From positions 6,040 through 70,039 of the forward strand of contig NZ_KE383963.1 in NCBI RefSeq assembly GCF_000422925.1: a DNA stretch of 64,000 nucleotides, written 5' to 3'. Positions 1-8,858 of the stretch are shown here, one piece after another (position 1 is the stretch's first letter; every line of letters begins with the position of its first letter). This DNA comes from Paludibacterium yongneupense DSM 18731. Its GTDB lineage: Bacteria > Pseudomonadota > Gammaproteobacteria > Burkholderiales > Chromobacteriaceae. Under the pieces are notes generated by a model that was not told the DNA's origin, ran no database searches, and was given only the letters and a program-made list of their open reading frames with translations. The translations under genes and the position numbers were made by a program.

Positions 1-2
1 GG

Positions 3-3000
3 GTGCAGAATCTGTTCGGCGGCGGGGTGGCGAGCCTGACCACGGTATCGGGCGGCGGCTTGCAGAGCGTGTCGGGCGGCGGGACGGCGACCTCGACGAT
101 GGTTTCCAGCGCGGGCGCGCAAACGGTGCTGAGCGGCGGTGTCGCCTCGCAGACCCTGGTGTTCAATGCCGGTGTGCAGACCGTCTCGTCCGGGGGCCAG
201 ACCGTGGGGACGACGGTGTACAGCGGCGGCGTCGCCAGTCTGCAAGGCGGCCAGGCGATCGGAGCGCTGGTGAATAGCGGTGGCTTGCTCAGTGCCGGTT
301 CGGGCGGCCAGGCGAGTGCGACATGGGTGAATAACGGCGGCCTGCTCAGCGTCGGTTCGGGCGGCGTGGCTTCGACGACCCTGGTGTCGAGCGGTGGGCA
401 GGTCGCCATCGGCTCGGGCGGGCTGGGGCTGTCGGGCACGCTCGCGGCGAGCGCTTCGCAAACCGTGTCGAACGGCGGGGTGGCATCGGCGACCACCGTG
501 CTCTACGGCGGGCAGCAGACGATCGCTTCCGGTGGCTTGGCCAGCGCGAGCGTGGTCAGCGGCGGCGGCACCGAAACGGTGTTGTCCGGCGGGGCGGCGT
601 CGGCAACGACGGTGAGCGGCTTCGGTTACCAGAACGTCTCGGCCGGCGGGGCGACGCAGGGAACCTTGCTGACCGACGGCGGAATACAGAACGTGTACTC
701 GGGCGCGGCGGCGACGTCGACCGCGGTCGGTTCGGTGGGCGTGCAGTATGTGTGGAGCGGTGGGGTCGCGTCGGCGACGGCGGTGAATAGTGGCGGGCTG
801 CAGGTGATCACCGGGGGCGGTCTGGCGCAGGGGGCGACGCTGGCGGCGGGGGGCGCGCAGACGGTCAGTTCCGGCGGGGTGGCATCGGCGACGGCCGTGG
901 GCTCGGGTGCCGTGCAACGTATCCTGTCCGGTGGCGTCGCCAGCGCGGACACGGTGAGCTCGGGCGGGGTGCAGCAGGTGTCGGCGGGGGGGCTGGCCTC
1001 GGCGACGACGGTGTCGGGCGGCGGCGTGCAGTATGTGTCCAGCGGCGGCGTCGCGCAGGGCTTTGAGCTGGCGGGCGGCACGCAATATGTAGTGTACGGG
1101 GGGAGCGCGCTGGCGGGAGAGGTGGCGTCGGGCGGCGTGCAGTATCTGCAGAACGGCGGGGTGGCGTCGGCGACGACGGTGGCTGACGGCGGCACGCAGA
1201 ATGTGAATTCGGGCGGGGTCGCCAGTGCGACCGCGATCGAGGGCGGCACGCAGAATGTGTTCGCCAGCGGGCTCGCGCTGTCGGCCGCCGTCGGCTCGGG
1301 CGGGGTGCAGAACCTGTCGTCCGGCGGTGTGGCCTCGGCGACGGTGGTGACGGACGGCGGGGCGCAGAATGTGTCTGTCGGTGCGCTTGCGCTGTCGGCG
1401 GCGATCAGCTCGGGTGGAGTGCAGAATGTGCAGTCCGGCGGGGTGGCGTCGGCGGCGACGATCAGCAGCGGCGGCGCCCAGAATGTGTCGTCCGGGGCGA
1501 CGGTGCAGGCGACCCGGCTGCTCGGGGGCGAGCAGAATATATTCTCCGGCGCGGCGGTGGCGTCGGGCGTGGTCGACTCGGGCGGCGCCCAGAATGTGCT
1601 CTCCGGCGGCGTGGCGTCTATGACGACGGTGAACAGCGGTGGCGCGCAGAATGTGTCCGCTGGCGGGCTCGCCCTGTCGGCTGCCGTGGGCTCGGGCGGC
1701 GCGCAGAATGTGCTCGCGGGTGGCGTCGCATCGGCGACGACGGTGAACAGCGGCGGTGAGCAGAACGTGTCGTCGGGGGCGACGGTGCAAGGGACTTTGC
1801 TGCAGGGGGGCGCACAGAATCTCTATTCCGGCGCGGTGGTGGTATCGGGCGCAGTAAACGCAGGTGGCGCACAGAACGTCCTGTCCGGCGGGGTCGCATC
1901 GATGACGGCGGTATCCAGCGGCGGCGCGCAGAACGTGTCTAGCGGTGGGCTCGCCGTGTCGGCGGCGATCAGCGCCGGCGGCCTGCAAACCGTTTCCGGC
2001 GGGGTGGCGTCGGCGACCGCCATCCTCGGCGGCGGCGTGCAGAACGTCTCTGCCGGGGGCAGCGCCTACTCCGCGACGGTGGCCAGCGGCGGTGTGCAAA
2101 ACGTTTACCCCGAGGGTTATGTTCTGAATACCACGGTGGCCGGCGGCGGCGCGGTAAACCTGTCCGGCGGTCTGGCGACGAGTACGACGGTCAGCAGCGG
2201 TGGCGGGTTGACTGTCGCATCGTCCGGTGTCGCCTCGGCCACGACGCTGCTCGGCGGCGGGCAACTTGCGGTCGGTGCCGGCGGTGTGGCATCGGCGACC
2301 TCGGTGAGCAGCGGCGGCGTGGTGACGGTGGATTCGGGCGGTCTGGCGATTTCCAGCATTCTCTCCTCGGGCGGTGCGCAAACCCTGTCCTCCGGCGGAT
2401 CGGCGCGCGGTACGCAGGTGCTCGACGGCGGTGCCCAGACGGTGAATTCCGGCGGCATCGCCACCGGAACCACGCTGGCCGCGGGGGGCGTGCAGAACGT
2501 CATGGCGGGCGGCATCGTGAATGAAACGTCGATATTGAGCGGCGGGAGCATGAATGTCGCCTCCGGCGCGATCGCCGGTTCGAGTGTGGTGGATGACGGC
2601 GGCACGCAGAATGTATTGAGCGGCGGGGTGGCGTCGGCGACGCTCGTCGCGAGCGGCGGGGTACAGAATGTATCGGCGGGCGGTGTGGCGCAGGCGGCCC
2701 TGATTCATGGCGGCGTGCAGAATGTGTCCAGCGGTGCGCTCGATCTTTCGGCTTCGCTGGCGGCGGGCGGGACGCAGACGATTCTGGCGGGCGGCGTGGC
2801 TTCGGCGACCATGCTGTCTAGCGGGGGCGTGCAGTATGTGTCGTCCGGCGGCCTCGCTACCGGCGGCCGGGTCAGCGCCGGCGGCGTGCAGGATGTGTTG
2901 TCCGGCGGCATAGCCTCGGCGATGACCGTCGCGAGTGGCGGCACGCAAAATCTGGAGTCCGGGGCCCGCGCGACTGGCAGCCAGATCGTGGGGGGCGCGC

Positions 3001-3350
3001 AGTGGGTCTTCTCCGGCGCGATCGATACCTCGGGTACGGTGGCAGAGGGCGGAACGCAGACGATTCTGGATGGCGGCCTGGCGTCGGCCACGCAGCTGTC
3101 CGCCGGCGGGATGCAGACGGTGTCGTCCAACGGCCGGGCGGTGTCCGCCATCGTCCATTCCGGCGGCCGGCAGGACCTGCTTGCCGGCGGCGTCGCCGCC
3201 TCGACGCTGGTGGAAAACGGCGGCGCCCAGAACGTCAGTTCCGGCGGGATGGCCAGCGGCAGCCTGGTGAATTCCGGCGGCATGCTGAACCTGTATGCCG
3301 GCGCCATCGTGTCGCAGGCCGCGATCAACACGGGCGGCAGCGTGCAAGTG
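3..3350 (+). repeat. Degenerate in-gene repeats encoding the AIDA-type passenger
   Basis: The coding DNA repeats with a period of roughly 57 bases (19 codons), giving serial GG-V-AS-T-V-SGG-QNV units with many substitutions. The repeats are diverged rather than identical, with short near-identical patches such as GGCGGGGTGGCGTCGGCGAC recurring. Such arrays can expand or contract by recombination. The strong codon bias also leaves long open frames on the other strand; these look like artefacts. Confidence 0.85.
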
Positions 3351-4724
3351 TATGAAAACGGCGTGGCGCCTATCGATCACTTGACCTTGAACGGCGGCAG
3401 CGTGGCCTTTGTTCCCGGCGGAGCGTACAAGACCTTGACCGTGGGAACGCTGGATGGCAGCGGCGGCAGTTTTGTCATGCATGAAAACCTGGCTGCCCGC
3501 CGCGGCGATCTATTGGTGCTGACCCGGAGCTACAGCGGTCAGCATCAGCTTGCGATCGTCAACGACGGCAGCACCGCCGTCGACCCGACTTACCAGCATA
3601 AGGTGGTCGATGCATCGGCCACGCTGGCAACGGCGAAGACGGCCGGCACCGGGCTCGTCGCCCGGAGTCTGGCGGCCGGCACGGCCGGATTCTCGCTCGC
3701 CCATCTGCTGGAAGTGGGCGCGTACAAATATGATGTGAAGCAGGGGAGCGACGGCAACTGGTATCTCTATACCAATGCCGACACCGGCAGCGCCAGCCTC
3801 GACAACGGTCAGGCCGGCTTGACCAGCACCGCGGTGACGGCGGTGCGCACCTTCGACGCCAGCCTGGCGCTCGCCCTGCTCGAGAGCATGGCGCTGCAGC
3901 AGCGGCTGGACGCGATCCGCGCGGGCCGGGACGCGCGCGGGGTATGGCTCAACGCCTATGGCGGCGGCGTGTCGGTGCTGGCCGGGCCGGGCGGCGAGAG
4001 CTGGAGCGAACCGTATTCCGGCGTGCAGATGGGCGCCGATGCCGGGCATGGCGACTGGGTGTTCGGCGGCTTCCTCGGTGTCACCCATGCCACGCCGGCG
4101 GCGGCCGATGGCAGTGCCGCGCTCGACACCCGCTATCTGGGCGCTTACGCCACCTGGCAGGGCGAGCAGCAGCGCTACCTCGATCTGACGGCCATGGCCG
4201 GCTGGGCCCAGCATCAATTCAGCGTGAGCGATACGGCCGGCGCGATCGTCGACGCAAGTGCGGAGACGCCCTACTACCTGGCCGGCGCCGAAGTGGGGCA
4301 ACGGTTCGGGGCGAAGAGCAATGGCAGCTATATCGAACCGCAACTGCAAGTGCTGATGCTGCGGCAGGATGGCGACAGCTTTGTCGCCAGCGATGGCCTG
4401 CGCGTGAGCGGAGGAGGGGCGACGTCGACGCTGGGGCGGGTCGGCGCCGTGTTCGGCCTGATGCGCAGCGGGGACGCGCATCCGTGGGATGTCCATCTGA
4501 AGGCGTCCTGGTGGCATCAATATAATGGCACGATGACTGTCGACCTGAACGGACTCGCCATCCCCGGCGATATGGGGGGCAGCTGGATGAGCTATGGGGC
4601 GGGATTCAAGATGCAATGGGGGCCGGGTGCGCGCTGGCTATACGGCGACCTCGTCTTGAACGATGCGCACGGGCCGCTGCAGCAGGCCTGGCAGCTCAAA
4701 CTCGGCCTGCGCCTGGCCTGGTAG
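3..4724 (+). CDS. AIDA-type autotransporter adhesin, 5' end outside window
   Basis: Type V secreted surface adhesin. Residues 1 to about 1115 are a passenger of imperfect repeats of about 19 residues built around GGVASATxVxSGGxQNV. Residues about 1120-1260 look like a pertactin-type autochaperone. The last 270 or so residues are a beta-barrel translocator that ends in the expected aromatic residue (LRLAW). No signal peptide or proper start is visible: the frame is open at the left edge, so the real gene begins upstream and the GTG at 3 is not the start. Known AIDA-like passengers mediate aggregation and surface adhesion, and some are glycosylated. No glycosyltransferase gene is seen here. The gene converges on the Lrp-type gene at 4745. 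Family assignment is firm; ligand and role are unknown. Confidence 0.93.
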   Translation: MQNLFGGGVASLTTVSGGGLQSVSGGGTATSTMVSSAGAQTVLSGGVASQTLVFNAGVQTVSSGGQTVGTTVYSGGVASLQGGQAIGALVNSGGLLSAGSGGQASATWVNNGGLLSVGSGGVASTTLVSSGGQVAIGSGGLGLSGTLAASASQTVSNGGVASATTVLYGGQQTIASGGLASASVVSGGGTETVLSGGAASATTVSGFGYQNVSAGGATQGTLLTDGGIQNVYSGAAATSTAVGSVGVQYVWSGGVASATAVNSGGLQVITGGGLAQGATLAAGGAQTVSSGGVASATAVGSGAVQRILSGGVASADTVSSGGVQQVSAGGLASATTVSGGGVQYVSSGGVAQGFELAGGTQYVVYGGSALAGEVASGGVQYLQNGGVASATTVADGGTQNVNSGGVASATAIEGGTQNVFASGLALSAAVGSGGVQNLSSGGVASATVVTDGGAQNVSVGALALSAAISSGGVQNVQSGGVASAATISSGGAQNVSSGATVQATRLLGGEQNIFSGAAVASGVVDSGGAQNVLSGGVASMTTVNSGGAQNVSAGGLALSAAVGSGGAQNVLAGGVASATTVNSGGEQNVSSGATVQGTLLQGGAQNLYSGAVVVSGAVNAGGAQNVLSGGVASMTAVSSGGAQNVSSGGLAVSAAISAGGLQTVSGGVASATAILGGGVQNVSAGGSAYSATVASGGVQNVYPEGYVLNTTVAGGGAVNLSGGLATSTTVSSGGGLTVASSGVASATTLLGGGQLAVGAGGVASATSVSSGGVVTVDSGGLAISSILSSGGAQTLSSGGSARGTQVLDGGAQTVNSGGIATGTTLAAGGVQNVMAGGIVNETSILSGGSMNVASGAIAGSSVVDDGGTQNVLSGGVASATLVASGGVQNVSAGGVAQAALIHGGVQNVSSGALDLSASLAAGGTQTILAGGVASATMLSSGGVQYVSSGGLATGGRVSAGGVQDVLSGGIASAMTVASGGTQNLESGARATGSQIVGGAQWVFSGAIDTSGTVAEGGTQTILDGGLASATQLSAGGMQTVSSNGRAVSAIVHSGGRQDLLAGGVAASTLVENGGAQNVSSGGMASGSLVNSGGMLNLYAGAIVSQAAINTGGSVQVYENGVAPIDHLTLNGGSVAFVPGGAYKTLTVGTLDGSGGSFVMHENLAARRGDLLVLTRSYSGQHQLAIVNDGSTAVDPTYQHKVVDASATLATAKTAGTGLVARSLAAGTAGFSLAHLLEVGAYKYDVKQGSDGNWYLYTNADTGSASLDNGQAGLTSTAVTAVRTFDASLALALLESMALQQRLDAIRAGRDARGVWLNAYGGGVSVLAGPGGESWSEPYSGVQMGADAGHGDWVFGGFLGVTHATPAAADGSAALDTRYLGAYATWQGEQQRYLDLTAMAGWAQHQFSVSDTAGAIVDASAETPYYLAGAEVGQRFGAKSNGSYIEPQLQVLMLRQDGDSFVASDGLRVSGGGATSTLGRVGAVFGLMRSGDAHPWDVHLKASWWHQYNGTMTVDLNGLAIPGDMGGSWMSYGAGFKMQWGPGARWLYGDLVLNDAHGPLQQAWQLKLGLRLAW

Positions 4725-4744
4725 GGGGCCGCGCAGCCTGCGCT

Positions 4745-5188
4745 TCAGTCTTCGGCGTGGATTTCGGGGATGCGCGGCGCGACCGGGACGTCGATCACGA
4801 TCGAGGTTTTGGTGTCGCCGAACTGCATCAGCCGGGCGATCAGCTCCTGCAAGGTGGCCATGGTGTCGACCGCCGCCTTGATCGTCAGGCCGCTGGTGCC
4901 GGTGACCGAGAAGCACTCGACGATCTCCGGCATGCCTCTCACCTGCTCGACCACGGAAAAGTAGTCGAGGTGCTTGACCGTCAGTTCGATCAGGCACTGG
5001 ATCGGGTAGCCGAGCTTGCCGAGATCGATCGTGGCGTGATAACCGCGGATGACGCCTGCGCGTTCGAGCTTTTCCACGCGGTCGGCGACTGCCGGTGCAG
5101 ACAGATTCACATGGCGCGCGAGTTCGGTGAAGCGAATCCGGGCATTTTCATGCAGAGCCGCGAGAATTTTCTTGTCAAAGCGATCCAT
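4745..5188 (-). CDS. Lrp/AsnC family transcriptional regulator
   Basis: 147-residue DNA-binding regulator. An N-terminal winged HTH (residues about 3-55, starting MDRFDKKILAALHENARI) is followed by an Lrp-type RAM/ACT-like ligand-binding domain (about 65-140, with GTSGLTIKAAV). Members usually bind an amino acid and control amino-acid metabolism or transport; the effector here is unknown. I chose the ATG at 5188 because homology begins exactly there; the in-frame extension upstream is hydrophobic, unlike the family, and overlaps the likely promoter. A minus-strand TATAAT lies at 5227-5222. The gene converges on the autotransporter with a 20-base gap. Confidence 0.9.
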   Translation of the reverse strand: MDRFDKKILAALHENARIRFTELARHVNLSAPAVADRVEKLERAGVIRGYHATIDLGKLGYPIQCLIELTVKHLDYFSVVEQVRGMPEIVECFSVTGTSGLTIKAAVDTMATLQELIARLMQFGDTKTSIVIDVPVAPRIPEIHAED

Positions 5189-5221
5189 GGTTTGGAAAAA
5201 AAGGAAAATTGGCCAGATAAA

Positions 5222-5227
5222 ATTATA
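5222..5227 (-). promoter_or_regulatory. Candidate -10 box for the Lrp-type gene
   Basis: The minus strand reads TATAAT about 34 bases upstream of the ATG at 5188, inside an AT-rich patch. No good -35 hexamer is visible at normal spacing, so the promoter may need an activator or autoregulation. Confidence 0.4.
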
Positions 5228-5289
5228 ATCCAAAGCAAGTGCTGCGAAAATACGACTGAACACCATTAAACATGCATCGGCGCAGCCGT

Positions 5290-5485
5290 ACAATACGCAG
5301 CGAGTGGACGGCAAAGCGCTTGCGCCGAATCGTTCGCTGCCGGATTCGCTCGGCCCGTGCCTTTGTTCCCGTTGTGGCGCGGACCGACTGTCCTGGTGAT
5401 CTCTTTGTCCCTGGTCTCAAGTCATTGTCTGGATTGTTGACGACGACCTTTCCGGGCTTGTCCATCTGACAGGCCCGTTTTTTTT
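5290..5485 (+). ncRNA. Candidate small RNA or unassigned transcript ending in a terminator
   Basis: The 422-base gap between the Lrp-type gene and phoB ends its upstream part in a strong plus-strand intrinsic terminator (5453-5485), yet no recognisable gene lies before it. Inside are a perfect 7-base inverted repeat, GCAGCGA at 5297-5303 and TCGCTGC at 5334-5340, and a self-complementary AAGCGCTT between them. Short open frames here (65 residues plus, 105 minus) are Arg-rich and look like noise. I found no clear plus-strand promoter and no match to 6S RNA that I can defend. The call rests on the orphan terminator. Confidence 0.3.
5453..5485 (+). terminator. Intrinsic terminator upstream of phoB
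   Basis: Stem CGGGCTTGTC (5453-5462), loop CATCT, stem GACAGGCCCG (5468-5477): ten pairs with one G-U, followed by eight T at 5478-5485. It is correctly oriented only for plus-strand transcription, so it ends a transcript arising between 5189 and 5452 and insulates phoB from it. Confidence 0.85.
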
Positions 5486-5543
5486 GTCCATGCCCTCGCC
5501 CCGGCGGCGACAAGCGGGAATTTGCTGTCTCATTTTCCAAGAA

Positions 5544-5561
5544 ATGTCATATTTCTGTAAT
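5544..5561 (+). promoter_or_regulatory. Pho box in front of phoBR
   Basis: ATGTCATATTTCTGTAAT closely fits the PhoB site made of two 7-base CTGTCAT-like half-sites in an 11-base direct repeat (ATGTCAT at 5544, CTGTAAT at 5555). TATCCT at 5572-5577 lies about 10 bases downstream, where a -10 box belongs in class II Pho promoters. This suggests phosphate-starvation autoregulation of phoBR. Confidence 0.7.
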
Positions 5562-5610
5562 CGTTAGTTCCTATCCTTGCCATAATTGCTCAATCCCTCA
5601 TTGGATCGCC

Positions 5611-6300
5611 ATGGCCGCTAATATACTGCTCGTTGAAGACGAACCCGCCATTCAGGAACTCATCGCCTTCAACCTGACGCAGGCAGGACACCACGTACTG
5701 CGCGCGAGTACCGCCGAAGCGGCGCTGACCCTGGTCAAGAACGCGTTGCCGGACCTGATTCTGCTCGACTGGATGCTGCCGGGCGCATCCGGCATCGACA
5801 TCGCCAAGAAGCTGCGCGCCGACGAGAGGACGCGTGCGATTCCCATCATCATGCTGACCGCGCGCTCCGACGAGCAGGACAAGATCGTGGGGCTGGAGAG
5901 CGGGGCGGACGACTACATCACCAAACCGTTTTCGCCGCGCGAGCTCCTCGCCCGGATCAAGGCGGTGCTGCGCCGTCGCGCGCCGCAGATGACCGACGAT
6001 GCGGTCGAAGTGCAGGGCCTGCGGCTCGATCCGATCACGCACCGGGTGACGAGCCTCGGCCAGCCCATCGATCTCGGTCCGACCGAATTCAGGTTGCTGC
6101 ATTTTTTCATGACACATCCGGAGCGCGTGCATTCGCGTTCGCAGCTGCTCGACCAGGTGTGGGGCGATCATGTCTTTGTCGAAGAGCGCACGGTCGATGT
6201 GCATATCCGCCGTCTGCGCAGCGCGCTGGAAGCGACGCGGCACGACGATCTGATCCAGACGGTGCGCGGTACCGGCTACCGTTTTTCCACGCAACAATAA
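5611..6300 (+). CDS. phoB: Phosphate regulon response regulator PhoB
   Basis: 229-residue OmpR-class response regulator. The receiver spans residues 1-120 with the acidic pair E9/D10, phospho-acceptor Asp53 in LLDWMLPG, and the conserved Lys in ITKPFSP. The C-terminal winged helix contains [14 protein letters not shown] and ends in VRGTGYRF. It acts in the cytoplasm on Pho boxes of phosphate-scavenging genes when phosphorylated by PhoR. phoR follows 9 bases after the stop. A Pho box lies upstream at 5544-5561. The ribosome site before the ATG is weak. Confidence 0.96.
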   Translation: MAANILLVEDEPAIQELIAFNLTQAGHHVLRASTAEAALTLVKNALPDLILLDWMLPGASGIDIAKKLRADERTRAIPIIMLTARSDEQDKIVGLESGADDYITKPFSPRELLARIKAVLRRRAPQMTDDAVEVQGLRLDPITHRVTSLGQPIDLGPTEFRLLHFFMTHPERVHSRSQLLDQVWGDHVFVEERTVDVHIRRLRSALEATRHDDLIQTVRGTGYRFSTQQ

Positions 6301-6309
6301 GGGGTTCTC

Positions 6310-7620
6310 TTGCGAGATTTTCTGAGGCGCATGCTGGTATGGCTGGCCCTGACCTTCGCGCTCGGCATCGGGTTCTGGCTGGGCGGCAGTCCGCTGGATG
6401 GCGTGCTCGCGGTGGCGGTCTGGCTGGGTTTCACCCTGGCTTTCCACCTCTATCATCTGGCGATGTTGTTGCGTTGGCTCACGCACCCGGTGGCGGAGCG
6501 GGTGCCGGACGGTTTCGGCGTCTGGCATAACGTATTCATGACCCTGTACCGGCTGGTGCGCACGCAAAGCCAGAGCAAGCGCAAGTTGACCAACGTGCTG
6601 GAGCGCTTCATCAACGCCGGCGAGGCAATGCCGGATGGCGTGGTCGTCCTCGACGAATTCGATCGCATCGAGTGGCTCAATCCGATGGCGGTCGAGCACT
6701 TCGGTCTCGACCGCAAGCGCGATGTCGGCAATTTGCTGCTCAATCTGATCCGGCAGCCGGGTTTCCATTCCTATATCAAGGCCGACAGCTTCAGCCAGCC
6801 GCACATCCTGAAAATGGTGCAGCCGCGCGAGCTGGTGCTGGCGATTCAGCTGGTGCCTTTCGATTCGACCCGCAAACTGTTGTTGAGCCGCGATATTACC
6901 CAGCTTGAGCGGGTGCAGACCGTACACCGCGATTTCGTCGCCAATGTGTCGCATGAACTGCGCACGCCGCTGACGGTGATCGGGGGCTTCCTCGAAACGC
7001 TGAGCGATATGCCGGATAGCGATCCGTCGGCCCTGCGCCAGTTTCTGCCGATGATGATGGAGCAGTCGCGGCGCATGCAGACGCTGGTCGAGGACCTGCT
7101 GGCCTTGTCGCGGCTGGAAAACAGTCCCAAGGTGCTCGGTACCGAGAAGGTCAATATGGGCGAGTTGCTGGATACGCTGATGGTCGAAGCGGAAGGCTTG
7201 TCGCAAGGTCGGCATCATATCCGTCTCGATCAGGTCAGCGGCTCCTGGCTATGGGGCAGTGCGCAAGAGCTGCACTCGGCCTTCGGCAATCTGGTCTCCA
7301 ATGCGGTGCGCTATACCCCGGACGGCGGCAGCATTCGCCTGAGCTGGGCCGACGACGGCGAGAAAGCGACGTTTTCGGTCCGCGACGACGGCATCGGCAT
7401 TCCGCGCGAACATATCCCGCGCCTGACCGAGCGCTTCTACCGCGTCGATCGCGGCCGTTCGCGCAATAACGGCGGCACCGGCCTCGGCCTGGCCATCGTC
7501 AAGCATGTGATCGCGCGGCATCAGGCGCGCCTCGAGATCGTCAGCGAGCCGGACAAGGGCAGTACCTTCAGCGTGGTGTTCAATCGCGATCGGATCGCGG
7601 AACCCGACGCCAAAGTCTAG
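6310..7620 (+). CDS. phoR: Phosphate regulon sensor histidine kinase PhoR
   Basis: 436-residue inner-membrane kinase partner of PhoB. Two N-terminal membrane helices (about 8-25 and 30-52) are followed by a PAS domain (about 95-200), HisKA with His215 in NVSHELRTPL, and an HATPase domain with NAVRYTPDGG, DDGIGIP and GGTGLGLAI. I chose the TTG at 6310: it is preceded by AAGGGG at proper distance and gives the usual short cytoplasmic start. The next ATG, at 6331, would cut into the first membrane helix. No pst or phoU gene lies next to phoBR, so the phosphate transporter must be elsewhere. Confidence 0.95.
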   Translation: MRDFLRRMLVWLALTFALGIGFWLGGSPLDGVLAVAVWLGFTLAFHLYHLAMLLRWLTHPVAERVPDGFGVWHNVFMTLYRLVRTQSQSKRKLTNVLERFINAGEAMPDGVVVLDEFDRIEWLNPMAVEHFGLDRKRDVGNLLLNLIRQPGFHSYIKADSFSQPHILKMVQPRELVLAIQLVPFDSTRKLLLSRDITQLERVQTVHRDFVANVSHELRTPLTVIGGFLETLSDMPDSDPSALRQFLPMMMEQSRRMQTLVEDLLALSRLENSPKVLGTEKVNMGELLDTLMVEAEGLSQGRHHIRLDQVSGSWLWGSAQELHSAFGNLVSNAVRYTPDGGSIRLSWADDGEKATFSVRDDGIGIPREHIPRLTERFYRVDRGRSRNNGGTGLGLAIVKHVIARHQARLEIVSEPDKGSTFSVVFNRDRIAEPDAKV

Positions 7621-7763
7621 TGCCCTGCGGCGGCGGCGGGCCCAGGCCCGCGCCGTGGCGGATTTGTCTGCGTGCTGCGAGCTTGAGCTTGGCTTGCGCC
7701 GCGCGTAGCGTTAGGATGGCAATTCTGTAGTCATAATAATTCTTCATCCCTGGACGCTACGTT

Positions 7764-8822
7764 ATGAACCGCTTACAAGCCATTCGCCCTTTCGGCCAGC
7801 GTATCTGGCTGGACAATCTGTCGCGTGAACTGTTGCTGGGTGGCGAACTTGCCCGCCTGATCCAGCAAGACGGCATCGCCGGGGTGACTTCCAACCCCAC
7901 CATCTTCCACAAGGCCATCAGCACCGATGCACGCTATCGCGAGGATCTCGCCGCGCTCAAGAGCCGCGGCCTCGATGCGGAGCGTACCTACGAAGAGCTG
8001 GTCATTCCCGATGTGCGCATGGCATGCGATCTGATGTTGCCCGTCTATCAGGAAAGCGGTCGCGACGATGGCTATGTCAGCCTCGAAGTGTCGCCGCTGC
8101 TGGCCAACGATGCCGACGGCACCCTGGCCGCCGCGCGCCGCCTGTGGCAGGCGGTCGGACGCCCGAACCTGATGATCAAGATCCCGGCCACGCCGGCCGG
8201 CGTCATCGCCTTCCGCAAACTCACGCGCGACGGCATCAACGTCAATATCACGCTGCTGTTCAGCCTGCCCCAGGTCGAGAAAGTCTGGGACGCGTATATC
8301 GACGGTCTGCGCCAGCGCCTGGCCGATGGGCAAGCGCTGGACGGCATCAAGGCGGTGGCCAGCTTCTTCCTGTCGCGTGTGGACAGCCTGGTCGACGGCC
8401 AACTGCCGGAAAGCCTGCGCGGCAAGGTTGCCGTCGCCCTGTCGAAGGCCGCGTATCTGCGCTACCAGGAACGTTTCCATGGCGCCGAGTTCGCGAAACT
8501 CGCGCAGGCCGGCGCCCGTCCGCAGTATCTGCTGTGGGCGTCGACCGGCACCAAGAACCCCGCCTATCGCGACGTGCTGTACGTCGAGAGCCTGATCGGA
8601 CCGGAAACCATCAATACGGTGCCCGATGCGACGCTCGACAAGTTCCGCGATCACGGCGAAGCGGCCGCCACGCTGGTGCAGGAGGCCGAAGCGGCGCGCG
8701 GCCTGCTGCGCCTTGCGGGCGAAGCGGGCGTCGATCTGGATGCGGTGGGAGAGCAGTTGCAACAGGACGGGCTGAAGTTGTTCGTGCGCTCGTTCGAGGA
8801 TCTGCTGGCGCTGACCGCCTGA
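7764..8822 (+). CDS. tal: Transaldolase
   Basis: 352-residue pentose phosphate enzyme that moves a dihydroxyacetone unit between sedoheptulose-7-phosphate and glyceraldehyde-3-phosphate. The Schiff-base lysine is Lys139 in MIKIPAT, and GVTSNPTIF near residue 45 is diagnostic. The length matches the longer transaldolase subfamily rather than the 316-residue TalB type. It stands alone: a 143-base gap with a GC-rich hairpin (7636-7651) separates it from phoR, and it converges on the hemerythrin gene. Confidence 0.95.
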   Translation: MNRLQAIRPFGQRIWLDNLSRELLLGGELARLIQQDGIAGVTSNPTIFHKAISTDARYREDLAALKSRGLDAERTYEELVIPDVRMACDLMLPVYQESGRDDGYVSLEVSPLLANDADGTLAAARRLWQAVGRPNLMIKIPATPAGVIAFRKLTRDGINVNITLLFSLPQVEKVWDAYIDGLRQRLADGQALDGIKAVASFFLSRVDSLVDGQLPESLRGKVAVALSKAAYLRYQERFHGAEFAKLAQAGARPQYLLWASTGTKNPAYRDVLYVESLIGPETINTVPDATLDKFRDHGEAAATLVQEAEAARGLLRLAGEAGVDLDAVGEQLQQDGLKLFVRSFEDLLALTA

Positions 8823-8858
8823 GCGGCGCTCGCCCGGGGCGGCGACGCCCCGGCGCTC
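8821..8858. terminator. GC-rich hairpin between convergent tal and hemerythrin genes
   Basis: CCGGGGCG (8834-8841), loop GCGA, CGCCCCGG (8846-8853), with outer GAGCG and CGCTC arms, lies between the two convergent stop codons. There is no T-run on either strand, so a bidirectional terminator role is only likely, not shown. Confidence 0.4.

Noticed and set aside
626-4616. Several long minus-strand frames opposite the autotransporter
   Set aside because: They arise from the repeat codon pattern; Pro/Thr-rich periodic sequences mirror the Gly/Ser repeats.
5223-5540. 105-residue minus-strand frame upstream of the Lrp-type gene
   Set aside because: It begins reasonably but becomes Arg-rich, runs through the terminator and the Lrp promoter, and has no domain.
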